NCBI GenBank assembly: GCA_009829735.1
Contig: CM020619.1
Location: 10,716,375 to 10,780,374 of the forward strand
DNA: 64,000 nt
Direction: 5' to 3'
Origin: Pyropia yezoensis
Taxonomy: Eukaryota > Rhodophyta > Bangiophyceae > Bangiales > Bangiaceae
This document shows positions 23,244-33,475 of the stretch, in pieces. The stretch's first letter is position 1; each line of letters opens with the position of its first letter. Under the pieces are notes generated by a model. The model was not told where the DNA came from and searched no databases. It saw nothing but the letters and a program-made list of their open reading frames with translations. A program made the position numbers and the translations under genes.

Positions 23244-26200
23244 CTAGTACATCCTGTCGGGAGCCACAATGTTGATGTGCTCGCGGCCCGGTAGACCTGG
23301 ATGCCTCCACCTACGGCGGACGTTGTCCCACCAGCTCTTCCAGACACCTCCAGAGCTTGAAAGGTAGTCCATGTCACCAATCACGTGGAGATGGCTCTGT
23401 GCCCGCGACATCATGACGTTCACGCGCCGCTCGTCGGACAAAAAGTCGGTGTTCCCGCCGGGTGGCGCCCCAGGCTCTGACCGCACGAGGGAGAGTATGA
23501 CGCAGTCCACAGAAGCGCCTTGGCAGCCATCCACGGTGGACACCCTGACGTCAGAACATGGTCTGCGGGGCAGCCGCCTGCTGTCTCTCACCGACTGCAC
23601 CACTTCCTTCAGCTTGTTCCGCTGCGCAGTGTACGGGGTGATGAGCATCACCTTGAGCTCGGTAGCCCCGCTGGACGTCGCCCACGCCAGCAGTAGATCC
23701 GTAAGAGCCATCTCGACCAACCGAAGCTCTGCAACGTTCATCAGGCTGTTGTTGTTGGAGGTGGTGGAACCCGACTTGTGCGCCCGATCGTTGGCCGGCA
23801 GGCGGGAAGTGTCTGTCACTTGCAGCCCTCCAAAGCGAATACGCCGACTCGGATGGTTTAGCCACGCGGGTGTTCCAAACCCCTCCTCATGGCGGGCCTT
23901 GGGCCCGCGCCCGTCCGACCACAGGCCAATGTGCCGGTAAAAGATTTGTCGGAGGAGGGACCATAACAGCGGCCGCATGCGGTACTGCACGGAGAGGATG
24001 ACGCAAGCGGACAGAAACCGGGCGAGCCGCTCAAAAACGCTGGACCTCATTGGCCGTGTCTCGCCCCTGTACTCCATGCCGGCGCTCGGCCTCAGCTGGG
24101 CATTGTCGCCAACAAGGACAATGCACTTGGTCCGCTCTGCCGGATGACCGTCCTCTTCTTCATCTGACGAGCCACCCGCACGCCCCGCCCGCTTCTTGGC
24201 GCGAACAATGGCGGCGACAGACGCAGGGACGCTTGTTGCCGCACCCTCGTCAATGATAATGGCGTCAAAGCCTTGACCGCCCACGAGCGCCCCCGTCGAC
24301 GTTGACGTGGTAGTGACAATGATGGACGCGCCGCCCACGATGCGCTTCCTGAGCTCCCGTTCCGCACGCTGCTGGCGACGCAAGGCAGCCTCCAGGGCTT
24401 GCTCCGCATCGGCACATTCCACGAGGAGGTTTTGTGACCCACCTGCGCCCGGCTCTGCACCCTGGGCGCGGGAACGATCATCCACACGACCTCCCACATC
24501 GGCCACCCGTGCCCTTGCCCGTTCCACTGCGGCTGTCACGGACGGGTAGGCGAAGGGGAGGCGCTCATCCACCACGGCGTCAATGTGCGTTGTCCTGGCA
24601 CGGTGGCCATCCGGAGGGGGCTCACCCACACGGAGGAGCGTCACGGCGTCGGTTTCCGCGACGCCGTGTCGACTCGCAGCCCCCGGCGAACAGAAAAACT
24701 CGTGTACTGCATCCAACAGCTCGTCACACGCCGTGTTTGTGCGCGACGTCAGCAGCACCCGCCCATCGGGCAGCGTCTCAAGGACCATGTCCACCATGGA
24801 CACAATGGCGCGTGTCTTGCCCGTCCCAGGGGGGCCCGCCACCAGCTGCACGTCACACTCGTCCGACAACAGCCCCCGGCGCATGCAATCGACTGCGCGC
24901 CACTGGAACTCGTCCAGGTGGGCGTAGCGTGGAGGAGCACTCTGCAGGGGGGGGGGGGCTGGTGCCGGTACAGGTATGACCTGCTGTCCCCCGTGCGGAG
25001 GCGTTGCGTGGATGGCGAGCGCCCTCTGCATGACTGGCGGAAGAAGGCCCTAGTGGCCGAGGCCGCCGAACTCGCGGCTGTCCGACAGGACACTATGAGA
25101 CAGGGTGACGACCACATTCGCCGTCCGGCGATGGAGCATCCGCTGCACGTCTGAACGACGCACCGCAAACCACCACCGCCGGGGGGGACCGGATGCGCCA
25201 CCGTGGCGCGCCGTGCGGGCGTCATTGTCCTGCTCGTCCAGCCCCGGGCCAGGCGTCTTGTCCACCCACCACTGGCCTGCCCCCGCGGGCGGTGGGCCAC
25301 CAACCCCCCCGCCGGGCTGCCCCTCCTTGTCCCCGCAGCGGCCAATAAACACCGCGTCCACGGGGGTGCTGCACACCGAGCCGACGGGTTCCGGTACCCA
25401 AAAGGCACACAAATCACCCGGGGTGGCGTCTGTCGGGTCCACTTGACACTCTCCCCCGCGGTCCTTGTGGCGGCGGTGGTGGCGCCCAGCGGATCCCCCG
25501 GTAGGGCCGCCGCCCCCACCGGAGGGACCACCCCGGGGGGCGGGCATACGCACGAGCTCGTTGCACATGCGACACGCTCGCGGGTCGTCCAGTATGGAGC
25601 CCCCCACCTGCGGCGACGACAGGGTGATGGGCGCGTCGATGCGAGCCACGCCAAAGCGGGAGCACAATGACGACGTGGTCACGCGCCCACTGCGTCCGCC
25701 GCCGCTGCCATGGCCCTTGTTGCTGCTGCCTTCGATAGACTGCGCCACCGCCTCTGTACCGCGGGCGGCGAGCTGGCACAAGGTGGCCACAACGATGGCC
25801 TGCCAGTGGCCCCCAGGTCCTCTTGCGTACAACGGGGACGGGCGCAGGTGGGTTGGGACACCCTTCCACCCCGACTCGGACGTACAGAGCGTCAACTGAC
25901 CGAGCGCCACCCGATCACCATCCGCGCCACACAGTGTGGGAGGACTGGCCTGGCTGGCACTACCCCCCGCCGCCGCCGCTGCCGCCGCGGGCAGAGGTGC
26001 AGCAGTGGGAGACGCGTTCCCCCCACTAGCCGGGGAACCGATACAAGGGCCTCCTACGCGGGCAGTCCCACCTCCAACAACTGCCGCACCCGCGTCTGCA
26101 ACTGCAGGCAAAGCGGGAGAGGGCTCCTCCCCCCGAGCCACTGCCGTGCCCACGGCAGCCACCCCCGCCGTGTCGATTGCTGCAGCAGTACCAAGTTCAG

Positions 26201-29200
26201 CAGGCGCACCTCCGCCAACACCCGCGTCGGCCACGGCCGCCGTGCCCGCAGGAGCCCCACCAACGCCAGGAGCACCCACAGCCACAGCATCCACAGCGCC
26301 TGTGGCTATACCCGCCGCCGATGGAGCATCGGGGGCGGCAGCGGTAACATTAACCTCGGGCGTAGAGGGCCCGCCTGGGACGGCTGCCGTCGCGGAGGAG
26401 GTGGCAGCTACCGTCGCGACAGAGGTGGCAGCACTCTGAGCCACTGCCACACGGTGGGCCGCCCCAGTGGCGGAGGACGTACGCCGCTGCCCGACCAGTT
26501 GGCCGGCCCGGACCACCCGGGCCACACTGACGACAGTCACATCATCGTTCTCTGTGTCATTCCAGTCATCGTCGTCGTCAATGAACACAATGACGTTGCA
26601 GGGTTCCGCATTGTAGACAGGGGAAACTGCCTGCCCAGCCCACACATTGTCTGGGACCGCCACCGCGGGTAGGTAGCACACAAACTCGACTTCGCCCCCC
26701 GCGTCGTCGCCAATGGAAAAGGCGTCTGGGTCACCGTCACCGGCCGGAATCGCCATGATCGCATCGGGCGCTGAGGGAGGCCGCCCATCTTTGTCGGCAC
26801 CTGACCCGGCACCTACCTCATCGGCAGGCGCAGCCCCCGCCCCTGCGTCGTCTGGCGCAGCTGCCCCCGCCCCTGCGTCTTCTGGCGCAGCACCCGCCCC
26901 AGTGTCGTCTGGCGCAGCAGACCCGCCGAGTAATTCGTCGATGCGCTGACGTAGTCGTACGACCAGTGGGCTGGCCCGCTTGCCAGGCCTGGCCGGCGGA
27001 CAGAGCGCACCCTTCAGCGCGTGGAGGGCCTCCGAATAGGTCGTACCACCGATTTCTCCGACCCAGGGCCGCAGGCCCAACGGTGACGCCAACCAATCCA
27101 ACGTTGACTGGGCCAACACCCGCCGAGATGCCCACACGCCAGCCGCAAGAGGGGTTCGCACCAGGTTATGGACGGCCGCGAAGTACAACCAGTTGTATAG
27201 TGACAGTGACCTGTCCGCCTCCACGTGCACGATAAGAACCTCCCAAAGCCACGGGAGCGCCTCCATCCACTCGTTGACAACGGGGGCCAGGTTTGCCACG
27301 TCCATGATATCAAAGTGCGTGCAGAACTGCTTGTGCTCGGAGAGTAGGATGAGGCACGAGGCCAAGACCTTTTGGACGACACCCCGTGTGCCCTTCACGT
27401 CTCGGTGGATGTTCAGCCGCATGAGCAGGTGCAAGACACGGGCGAGCGCTCCGCTCGCCCACAGCATAACCGACTCGCCGGGTGAGTCCGCAGGCGGGCG
27501 CCCCGCGCCCACGTCCGCCAACACTTGCCGGCTGCTCCGCACAAACGCCGTACATACGGCAAACTGCTGCAGGGGCACACCTTTCCAGGCACGATCATCA
27601 CGATCTTCCCCGCGAGCGCGCACAGAGACGTCTAGCAAGTGCAGGGCGTTTTCGACGACGCGCAGGGCGTCAAAAGGCCTTGGGGGGGGGCCACTCGACG
27701 ACAGACCCGGGGCGGGAGCGCTGGTAGTCTCGCGGGCGGACACAGCGCGCCCCCCCTCATCGGACGGGACGGGTGCACACCCATCCAACAGGTCCGTGAT
27801 GGACCACGAGTCAGCCCCACCGCCCCCCCGCTCACCCACACCGGACAGGCAGCGGATGACCTGCCGGGCGGTCCGTCGGAAGTGTGAACTGGGGGCTACC
27901 AGCCACCCGACGCCAGTGTCCGAGGCAGTGACGCTCGCAACACGTGAAAACAGGGCGGCAGCCGGCGCGACAGCAGTAGCAGCACCCGGAGAGCCAAGGA
28001 CGGACGAAAACAGCAACGCCGTCATGTCGCATAGGGCGGTTTTCCATGCGTCGACCTCTTTAAAGGCGACGAAGAAGTCTGTCGGCAACATCGCCAATGA
28101 CCCGGGCATGGACATCAGCAGGGCCACGTCGTCGGGGCTGCCTGCGCCTTCCGGGACAGGCTCGTCGTCACCGCCACCCCGCCGCAGGGCGGAAGGGTTG
28201 CGGCCAGACTCGACCAAATGCGACCGCAGGCGGGTGTGCAGATTCAACGGCTTCGGCTGCAGCACCTCAGCACCTCCCTTGCCCGCCTGCACCGCCTGGT
28301 GGACGATGGCAGTGTCTGCGCTACACGCGCTCAGTAGGAACCTCTGGGCCTCGGGGGGCCAGACACCCATGGACCAGGCGGTGCGAAAAAACGTCACTTG
28401 GTGCGGCCAGGAGGGAGAATCGGCCAGCGACCCGTGATCGTGCAACAGTTTCGAGCAGGCGGCGCCGACGGCGGCGACCATCTCGCGGCTGAAGTGGGCG
28501 AGCTCCGGACCACCCCCACCGCCAGCGTCTGCTGCACGCGCACCTTGCGCGGGAAGCGTCGCCGGCGGCGCGTCCGCCCCAGGTCGACGACCGGCCGCGC
28601 GGGGGGGGGTTAGGGCCAGAAAACGGGAAGAGGGCACTGCAGCCGGACCCGCCGGGCCACCAGGACCACCGGGCGCGGTGAGACGCGCAGCCGGACCCGC
28701 GGGGCCACCAGGACCACCGGGCGCGGTGAGACACAGCCGCTTTTGCCCCGACCGGCCGGTGATCATCACCCGGGTGGGCGCTGCCGCCACCGCCGCCGCC
28801 GCCCGAAAAGACGGGTCGTCGATTGCCTTTCTTGCCCGCCACACGTTCGAAACCATGATGGGGATGACAAACATGTCCACGAGTGCCTCGAGGTTGGCGC
28901 GCGGCAGGCTGGCCAAGCCCGGGCCGCGAAGGGCGTGCCTCACAGTGGTTGCCATCTCACGTACCACGACCGGGTCACTCGCGTGCGGCTGGTACAGACG
29001 GGACAGGTGGGCAACAGCGGCTTTGGCAACCCGTACACCCGGGTCGCAACGAAGAAGGGCCGACGTGGTCTGGATGACACACAAGGCGTCGGCCTGGGAC
29101 GCCGCCTGCGGGCCCATGCGAGCAAAGAGGGTGTCACAAGCATGCACCAGTCCGAGGGCACTCGTCGTGTCACCTCGCGTGGCCATGGCACCCCCCGCCG

Positions 29201-29747
29201 GGTCGGTACCAACGGCCGCCGCTCCCGTCACCGCGGACCTTACCACCGGGTGCGTGACGTCCAGCATGGTCTCCGCCGGCTCGTCTGCCACTACAGGCGC
29301 ATACCCGCCCGGTCGCACCGGCACAATCTCGTCGACGTCACAGTCCATCTCCTTCAGCCGCTCCGACGGATCGGTCGCCCGCACTGGTGACCCCATCAGC
29401 TGGGCCACGCCCGACATTTGCACCTCCGCCTCGACCACCGAGTCAGTCTGTGACGCCTCATGCACCACACCCACCGACTTGGCGACCGGCATCGCAGCCG
29501 CCGACACACCCACCGAGGCTGCCGTGCACTTGCCCGCCGACGCCGCCTCCAACGACTCTGCCGGTGGCGCCGCAGCAGCCGAGACCGTCGGCTCCGCCGG
29601 CGCCACACCAGCCGGCTCGGCCACCACGTCTGCCGCGGCCGACGCCGCCTCCAACGACTCTGCCGGTGGCGCCACGGCAGCCGAGTCCGTCGGCTCCGCC
29701 ACCGCCGACGCGGCAGCCCGGTCAGCCACCGGTGGCGTGACCGCCAT
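23244..29747 (-). CDS. SEN1/UPF1-type superfamily 1 helicase with very long N-terminal region; one in-frame TAG
   Basis: Family role: ATP-driven unwinding of RNA or RNA-DNA hybrids in the nucleus (SEN1/senataxin) or RNA surveillance (UPF1). The helicase part (23244-25031) has all SF1 motifs: Q-motif LDEFQWRAV, P-loop GPPGTGKT, Walker B IIIDEGA, motif III VGDNAQLRP, motif IV SVQYRM, motif V VSTVDGCQGASVD and motif VI VNVMMSRA. Upstream in the same frame are ~1550 more codons without a recognised catalytic domain, Ala/Pro-rich at both ends, with a globular middle (for example FVAFKEVDAWKTALCDMTAL) and a CXXC pair near the junction. A single TAG at 25050-25052 separates the parts; a 42-nt GT..AG segment would remove it in frame. 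I chose the ATG at 29745-29747 because frame beyond it (to 30086) is tandem repeat. SEN1 is preferred over UPF1 because of the long N-terminus. Confidence 0.85.
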
Positions 29748-29829
29748 CCCCACCAGCGGACCCACCGGCCTCGTTGCCGCCCCAACACCCGCAGGCTGGG
29801 CCGCCAGACACAGAAACACCACCCAGCCC

Positions 29830-31190
29830 GCCGCCTTGGCCGCTACCACCTGCGGAAGGAGGGGGAGGAAGAGGGGTGGGGGGGAAGAGGGGAAAAGGGC
29901 ACGGCAGAGAATCAGCGGCCGTGGGGTGGGGGCGCGGCTTGGGAGCAGCACACCAGCAGCGGCGGCGGCGCGGTTTGAAAACCCGCGCCGCCGGTGCTGG
30001 CGCGACCTGCCCCCCTCCCCCAACAGAGCCGCCGCGCCCGTGCTCCCCCCCGGCCGGCCGCCGATCCTCCACCCCACCCCTCCCACACTCTCCCCCCCTC
30101 CTCCTCACGCCCCCTCCTCTCCCCCCCCCCCCCACAACAAACGCACCACACAGACCGCCGCAACCACCACACAACCCGCCGCCTTGGCCGCTGGCACCTG
30201 CGGGGGGGCGGGGGGGGTGGGGGAGGGGGAAGGGGGGAAGAGGGAAAAAGGGCACGGCAGAGAACCAGCGGCCGTGGGGTGGGGGCGCGGCTCGGGGGCA
30301 GCACGCCAGCAGCGGCGGCGGCGCGGTTTAAATCGCGCCCCCGGTGCTGGCGCGACCTGCTCCCCTCCCCAACAGAGCCGCCGCGCCCGTGCTCCCCCCC
30401 GGCCGGCCGCCGATCCTCCACCCCGCCCCTCCCACACTCTCCCCCCTCCTCACGCCCCCCCCCCCCCACAACAAACGCACCGGTCCGGCCGCCGCAACTG
30501 CCAGACAAACCGCCGCCTTGGCGGCCGCCACCTGCGGGGGGGGTGGGGGGGAAGAGGCGAAAAGCGCACGGCAGGGAATCAGCGGCCGTGGGGTGGGGGC
30601 GCGGCTCGGGGGCGGCCCACCAGCAGCGGAGGCGGCGCGGTTTGAAACCCGCGACGCCGGTGCTGGCGCGACCTGCCCCCCTCTCCCAACAGAGCCGCCG
30701 CGCCCGTGCTCCCCCCCGGCCGGCCACCGATCCTCCACCCCGCCCCTCCCACACTCTCCCCCCTCCTCACGCCCCCCCCCCCCACAACAAACGCACCGGT
30801 CTGGCCGCCGCAACCGCCAGACAAACCGCCGCCTTGGCCGCTGCCACCTGCGGGGGGGGTGTGGGGGGGGGTGGGGGAGGGGAAAACGGCACGGCAGAGA
30901 ACCAGCGGCCGTGGGGTGGGGGCGCGGCTCGGGGGCGGCCCACCAGCAGCGGCGGCGGCGCGGTTTAAACCGTGCCGCCGGTGCTGGCGCGACCTGCCCC
31001 CCTCCCCCAACAGAGCCGCCGCGCCCGTGCTCCCCCCCGGCCGGCCGCCGATCCTCCACCCCACCCCTCCCACACTCTCCCCCCCTCCTCCTCACGCCCC
31101 CTCCTCTCCCCCCCCCCCCAACAATTAACGCACCGGTCCGGCCGCCGCAACCGCCAGACAAACCGCCGCCTTGGCGGCCGCCAGCAGCGG
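29830..31190 (-). repeat. ~335-bp tandem repeat upstream of the helicase gene (about five copies)
   Basis: Copies can be anchored on CCGCCTTGGCCGCT-like sequence at about 29830, 30179, 30512, 30829 and 31164, giving periods of 349, 333, 317 and 335 bp. Each unit on the gene's sense strand holds a G-rich block, a conserved block including GCGGTTTAAA, and a pyrimidine tract ending CCGCAG followed by GTGGYRGCGGCCAAGGCGGC. The last junction resembles a 3' splice site and the copy nearest the gene joins directly to the coding frame. Unit-length differences come mostly from homopolymer runs. One related copy lies in gene-sense orientation upstream of the gene at 45.5 kb. Confidence 0.85.
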
Positions 31191-31194
31191 GGTG

Positions 31195-31385
31195 GGTGGG
31201 GGGAGGGGTGGGGGAAGCGAGGGGGCGCGGCACACCGTGGAGAGGGTGGTTGGGAATGGGGGAGAGGGCGCGGCACAAACGGGAAACGGAGCGTGGGGGA
31301 AGGGGGGGGGCGCGGCACACCGTCGAGAGGGTGAGGGGGAGAGGGCGCGGCACAACCGGGAAAGGGAGGGTGGTGGGGGGACGGG
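31195..31385 (+). repeat. ~73-bp satellite (GAGGGCGCGGCACA type)
   Basis: Repeated units contain GCGCGGCACACCGT, GAGAGGGTGAGGGGGAGAGG and GCGGCACAACCGGGAAAGGG. The same units recur at 36373-36590 in the same orientation. Here they lie beyond the 335-bp repeats, upstream of the helicase gene. Confidence 0.8.
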
Positions 31386-31512
31386 GCCGCGCGTGTACGC
31401 ATGCGCGCATGCACGTCCGAGGATGCACGCGTACGGTCCGCGCGCACGCATGTGCGAGTGCGTGGGCGGGCGCCGCGCGCATGCACGCGCGCGTGCATTC
31501 GCGCGCGCACGT
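31386..31512 (+). repeat. Alternating purine-pyrimidine CG/CA tract
   Basis: Over 120 bp of near-continuous alternation (GCGCGC, GCATGC, GCACGC) directly follow the satellite. Such sequence can adopt Z-DNA. A related tract follows the satellite at 36.6-36.7 kb and shares GGGCGCCGCGCGCATGCA. Confidence 0.75.
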
Positions 31513-32145
31513 CCGTGAGACGTGCGCCCCGGGAAACGACGATGTTTGTCCGACGATTTTTGTCCTGCGTATTACACACCGGCAGTTTGCGGAAAAGCCA
31601 GAAGACTTTTCAGCACAACCCTTAGCGATCGACGCCCCCAAGAACTACGTCCCGGGAAAGGTCCCTCATTATGTACAGAGTGAGGGGCGGTTCATTAGGG
31701 GGGGGGCGGTTCATTAGGAGGTGGCGGTTCATTAGAAGGGGGCTGTTCCTTTAGATAGAGGGGGGGGGGGGGGGTTCGTGGCAAGGGTGTGAGCTGTGGG
31801 CCCACATTGGGGACCCGTTCGTAAGATCGACAGAAGGCTAAATCGTACAGAAAACTCCGTGTCCGCGGACATCTGAAAAAGCGTGGAGTTTTTGTAACCT
31901 CTCCTCCAACCGACAAATCGCATTTCCTGTGACGGTCCTGAGACGTCAAGACTCTCGGTCTTGCGGGTATGCCATGACGGCCAATGTCAGAGCCCGTACA
32001 ATTTTGGTGCGTTGCTCACGAGGGACGTCCCGCGAGAAGCGTGCATTAAGGACGTTGACAGAACGGGCCTAAGCAGGCCCAAGGTGGGCGCACAGCACAG
32101 CCCCCCCCTCCCCCTCGTCCTTCCCCCAACCTCTGCTGCTCAGTC
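31513..32145. other. Intergenic, no gene seen; pyrimidine tract before the next start codon
   Basis: Contains tandem GGCGGTTCATTAG units at 31686-31735 and a G run at ~31760. Ends in a C-rich tract with a CAG at 32141-32143, two bases before the ATG at 32146, which looks like a 3' splice acceptor. Confidence 0.5.
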
Positions 32146-33229
32146 ATGCCTCGGCACCCTGCGCGCCGTGTCTCGGCCGCCAAGGCCCGAGTGGCCGTCG
32201 CGCGTGATGTGCACCCAGATGTACTCCGCACTGTCTTTGACGTTGCCGATGAAGCTGTGGCGTCTTTTCGGCGCCTGGCACTCGAGGTCCATAGCGAGGC
32301 AGACAGCGGCAGGACCGGCAAGGACCAGAAGCAAAGTCGAACTGAAGAACCCGGGACGGCTCGACCTGTCGACGGCCGTCAAGGACGCCGTGCTGAATTT
32401 CCTGCGGCGCGTGTCTACGACGCGCGGGAAACGTGCGTCATCCGAGTGGGCCGGCGAGGGCGGCGCGGCAGGTGAGCGTGCCATCTACTCCGCGGCGGCC
32501 GCACGGGGCGGGGGAATGGGTGCGGCGGCGGCGCAGCCGCCCCCGCGCTATGATGCCGCCATTGACGACGACGAGGAGGAGGGGGCAGGTGGGGCGGGCC
32601 CCGCACCCGACGAGTCACCCCTTACCAGCAACAAAGACGTGCTGACGCGCATCGGTTTTTTCGAACCGGACACTGGGGCTGGGGGGGCCGCCGAACAGGA
32701 AGGCCAGGCGGGCAGAGTGACCAAGAGGCAGCTCCTCCGTCGCAGACTTACGGGCGCGCGCTGTAGGGTGATGGAGGACCTCAACCGCCGGGTGGCAGAG
32801 AAAGCCGCACTCGTACAGCACCTGCTGCAGACGACCAACAATCTGGCCGCGCTGCTGCGTACTGACGTGCCCAGCGCGGTGTTCACTGGCGGACCATCCA
32901 CGGAGGTAGGTCCCGTGCGCGTGTCCCGGGAGTCCGACCCCGCCTCTCCTCACGTCACTGAGGCGCTGAGCATCTTGGCCGGAATGTCGGAGAGGCTCCT
33001 CGAATCCTCGAGGAATCTACAAACGATGTCCGACGACTTGGCACACCAGAGGCGCCGGAACGAGGAGCTCCGCGACGCACTCGCGCGTGCAGGCGCTGTA
33101 CGGCAGCGGGGCGACGACGACGACTCCCTTGAGGGGTCGGATGACTCCGGTGGGGGCGGATGCGGGGGCGGATTGGGTGGGGGTGGGGGTTTGAACCAGC
33201 CGGCAGGGCCGGAGCCTGGCCGCCGTTGA
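32146..33229 (+). CDS. Hypothetical coiled-coil / acidic protein, with one frame change
   Basis: Function not recognised. From the ATG at 32146 the frame reads MPRHPARRVSAAKARVAVAR and continues naturally for about 60 residues. Natural-looking protein then continues in the next frame (LSTAVKDAVLNFLRRVSTT, from about 32330) to the TGA at 33229, so a short intron or a 1-bp shift lies near 32310-32340. The second part holds an acidic patch (DDDEEEGAGG), a predicted coiled coil over VMEDLNRRVAEKAALVQHLL and LLESSRNLQTMSDDLAHQRR, an acidic DDDDS stretch and a glycine tail. The gene runs opposite to its two large neighbours. A C tract plus CAG precedes the ATG. Confidence 0.55.
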
Positions 33230-33356
33230 CAGGGAGCCACAGCCACCGGCTGGCTGGCGTCGGCTTTGTATTGTCTCTCTGTTGTTTTCTTCTGCATCCT
33301 GGCTTTTCTTCGTAGCTCTTCTCCGTGCGTATGCGTGGCTGATGTTCACACGTTTC

Positions 33357-33442
33357 CCTCCCCCACCCGCGTGTCTGCAAGACCGCCCGCCCCCCCCACC
33401 CGCGTGTCTGCAAGACCGCCCGCCCCCCCCCCCCGCCAAAGT
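33357..33442 (+). repeat. ~35-bp minisatellite
   Basis: Two and a half copies of a unit with CACCCGCGTGTCTGCAAGACC separated by C runs, located between the 3' ends of two convergent genes. Confidence 0.7.
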
Positions 33443-33475
33443 GCCAACGAAAAAGGGCACACCCCACCCCACTCT

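Noticed and set aside
29748-30086. Helicase N-terminus extended to the first ATG of the frame
   Set aside because: This part is the gene-proximal copy of the 335-bp tandem repeat, with a splice-acceptor-like junction; coding status is doubtful.
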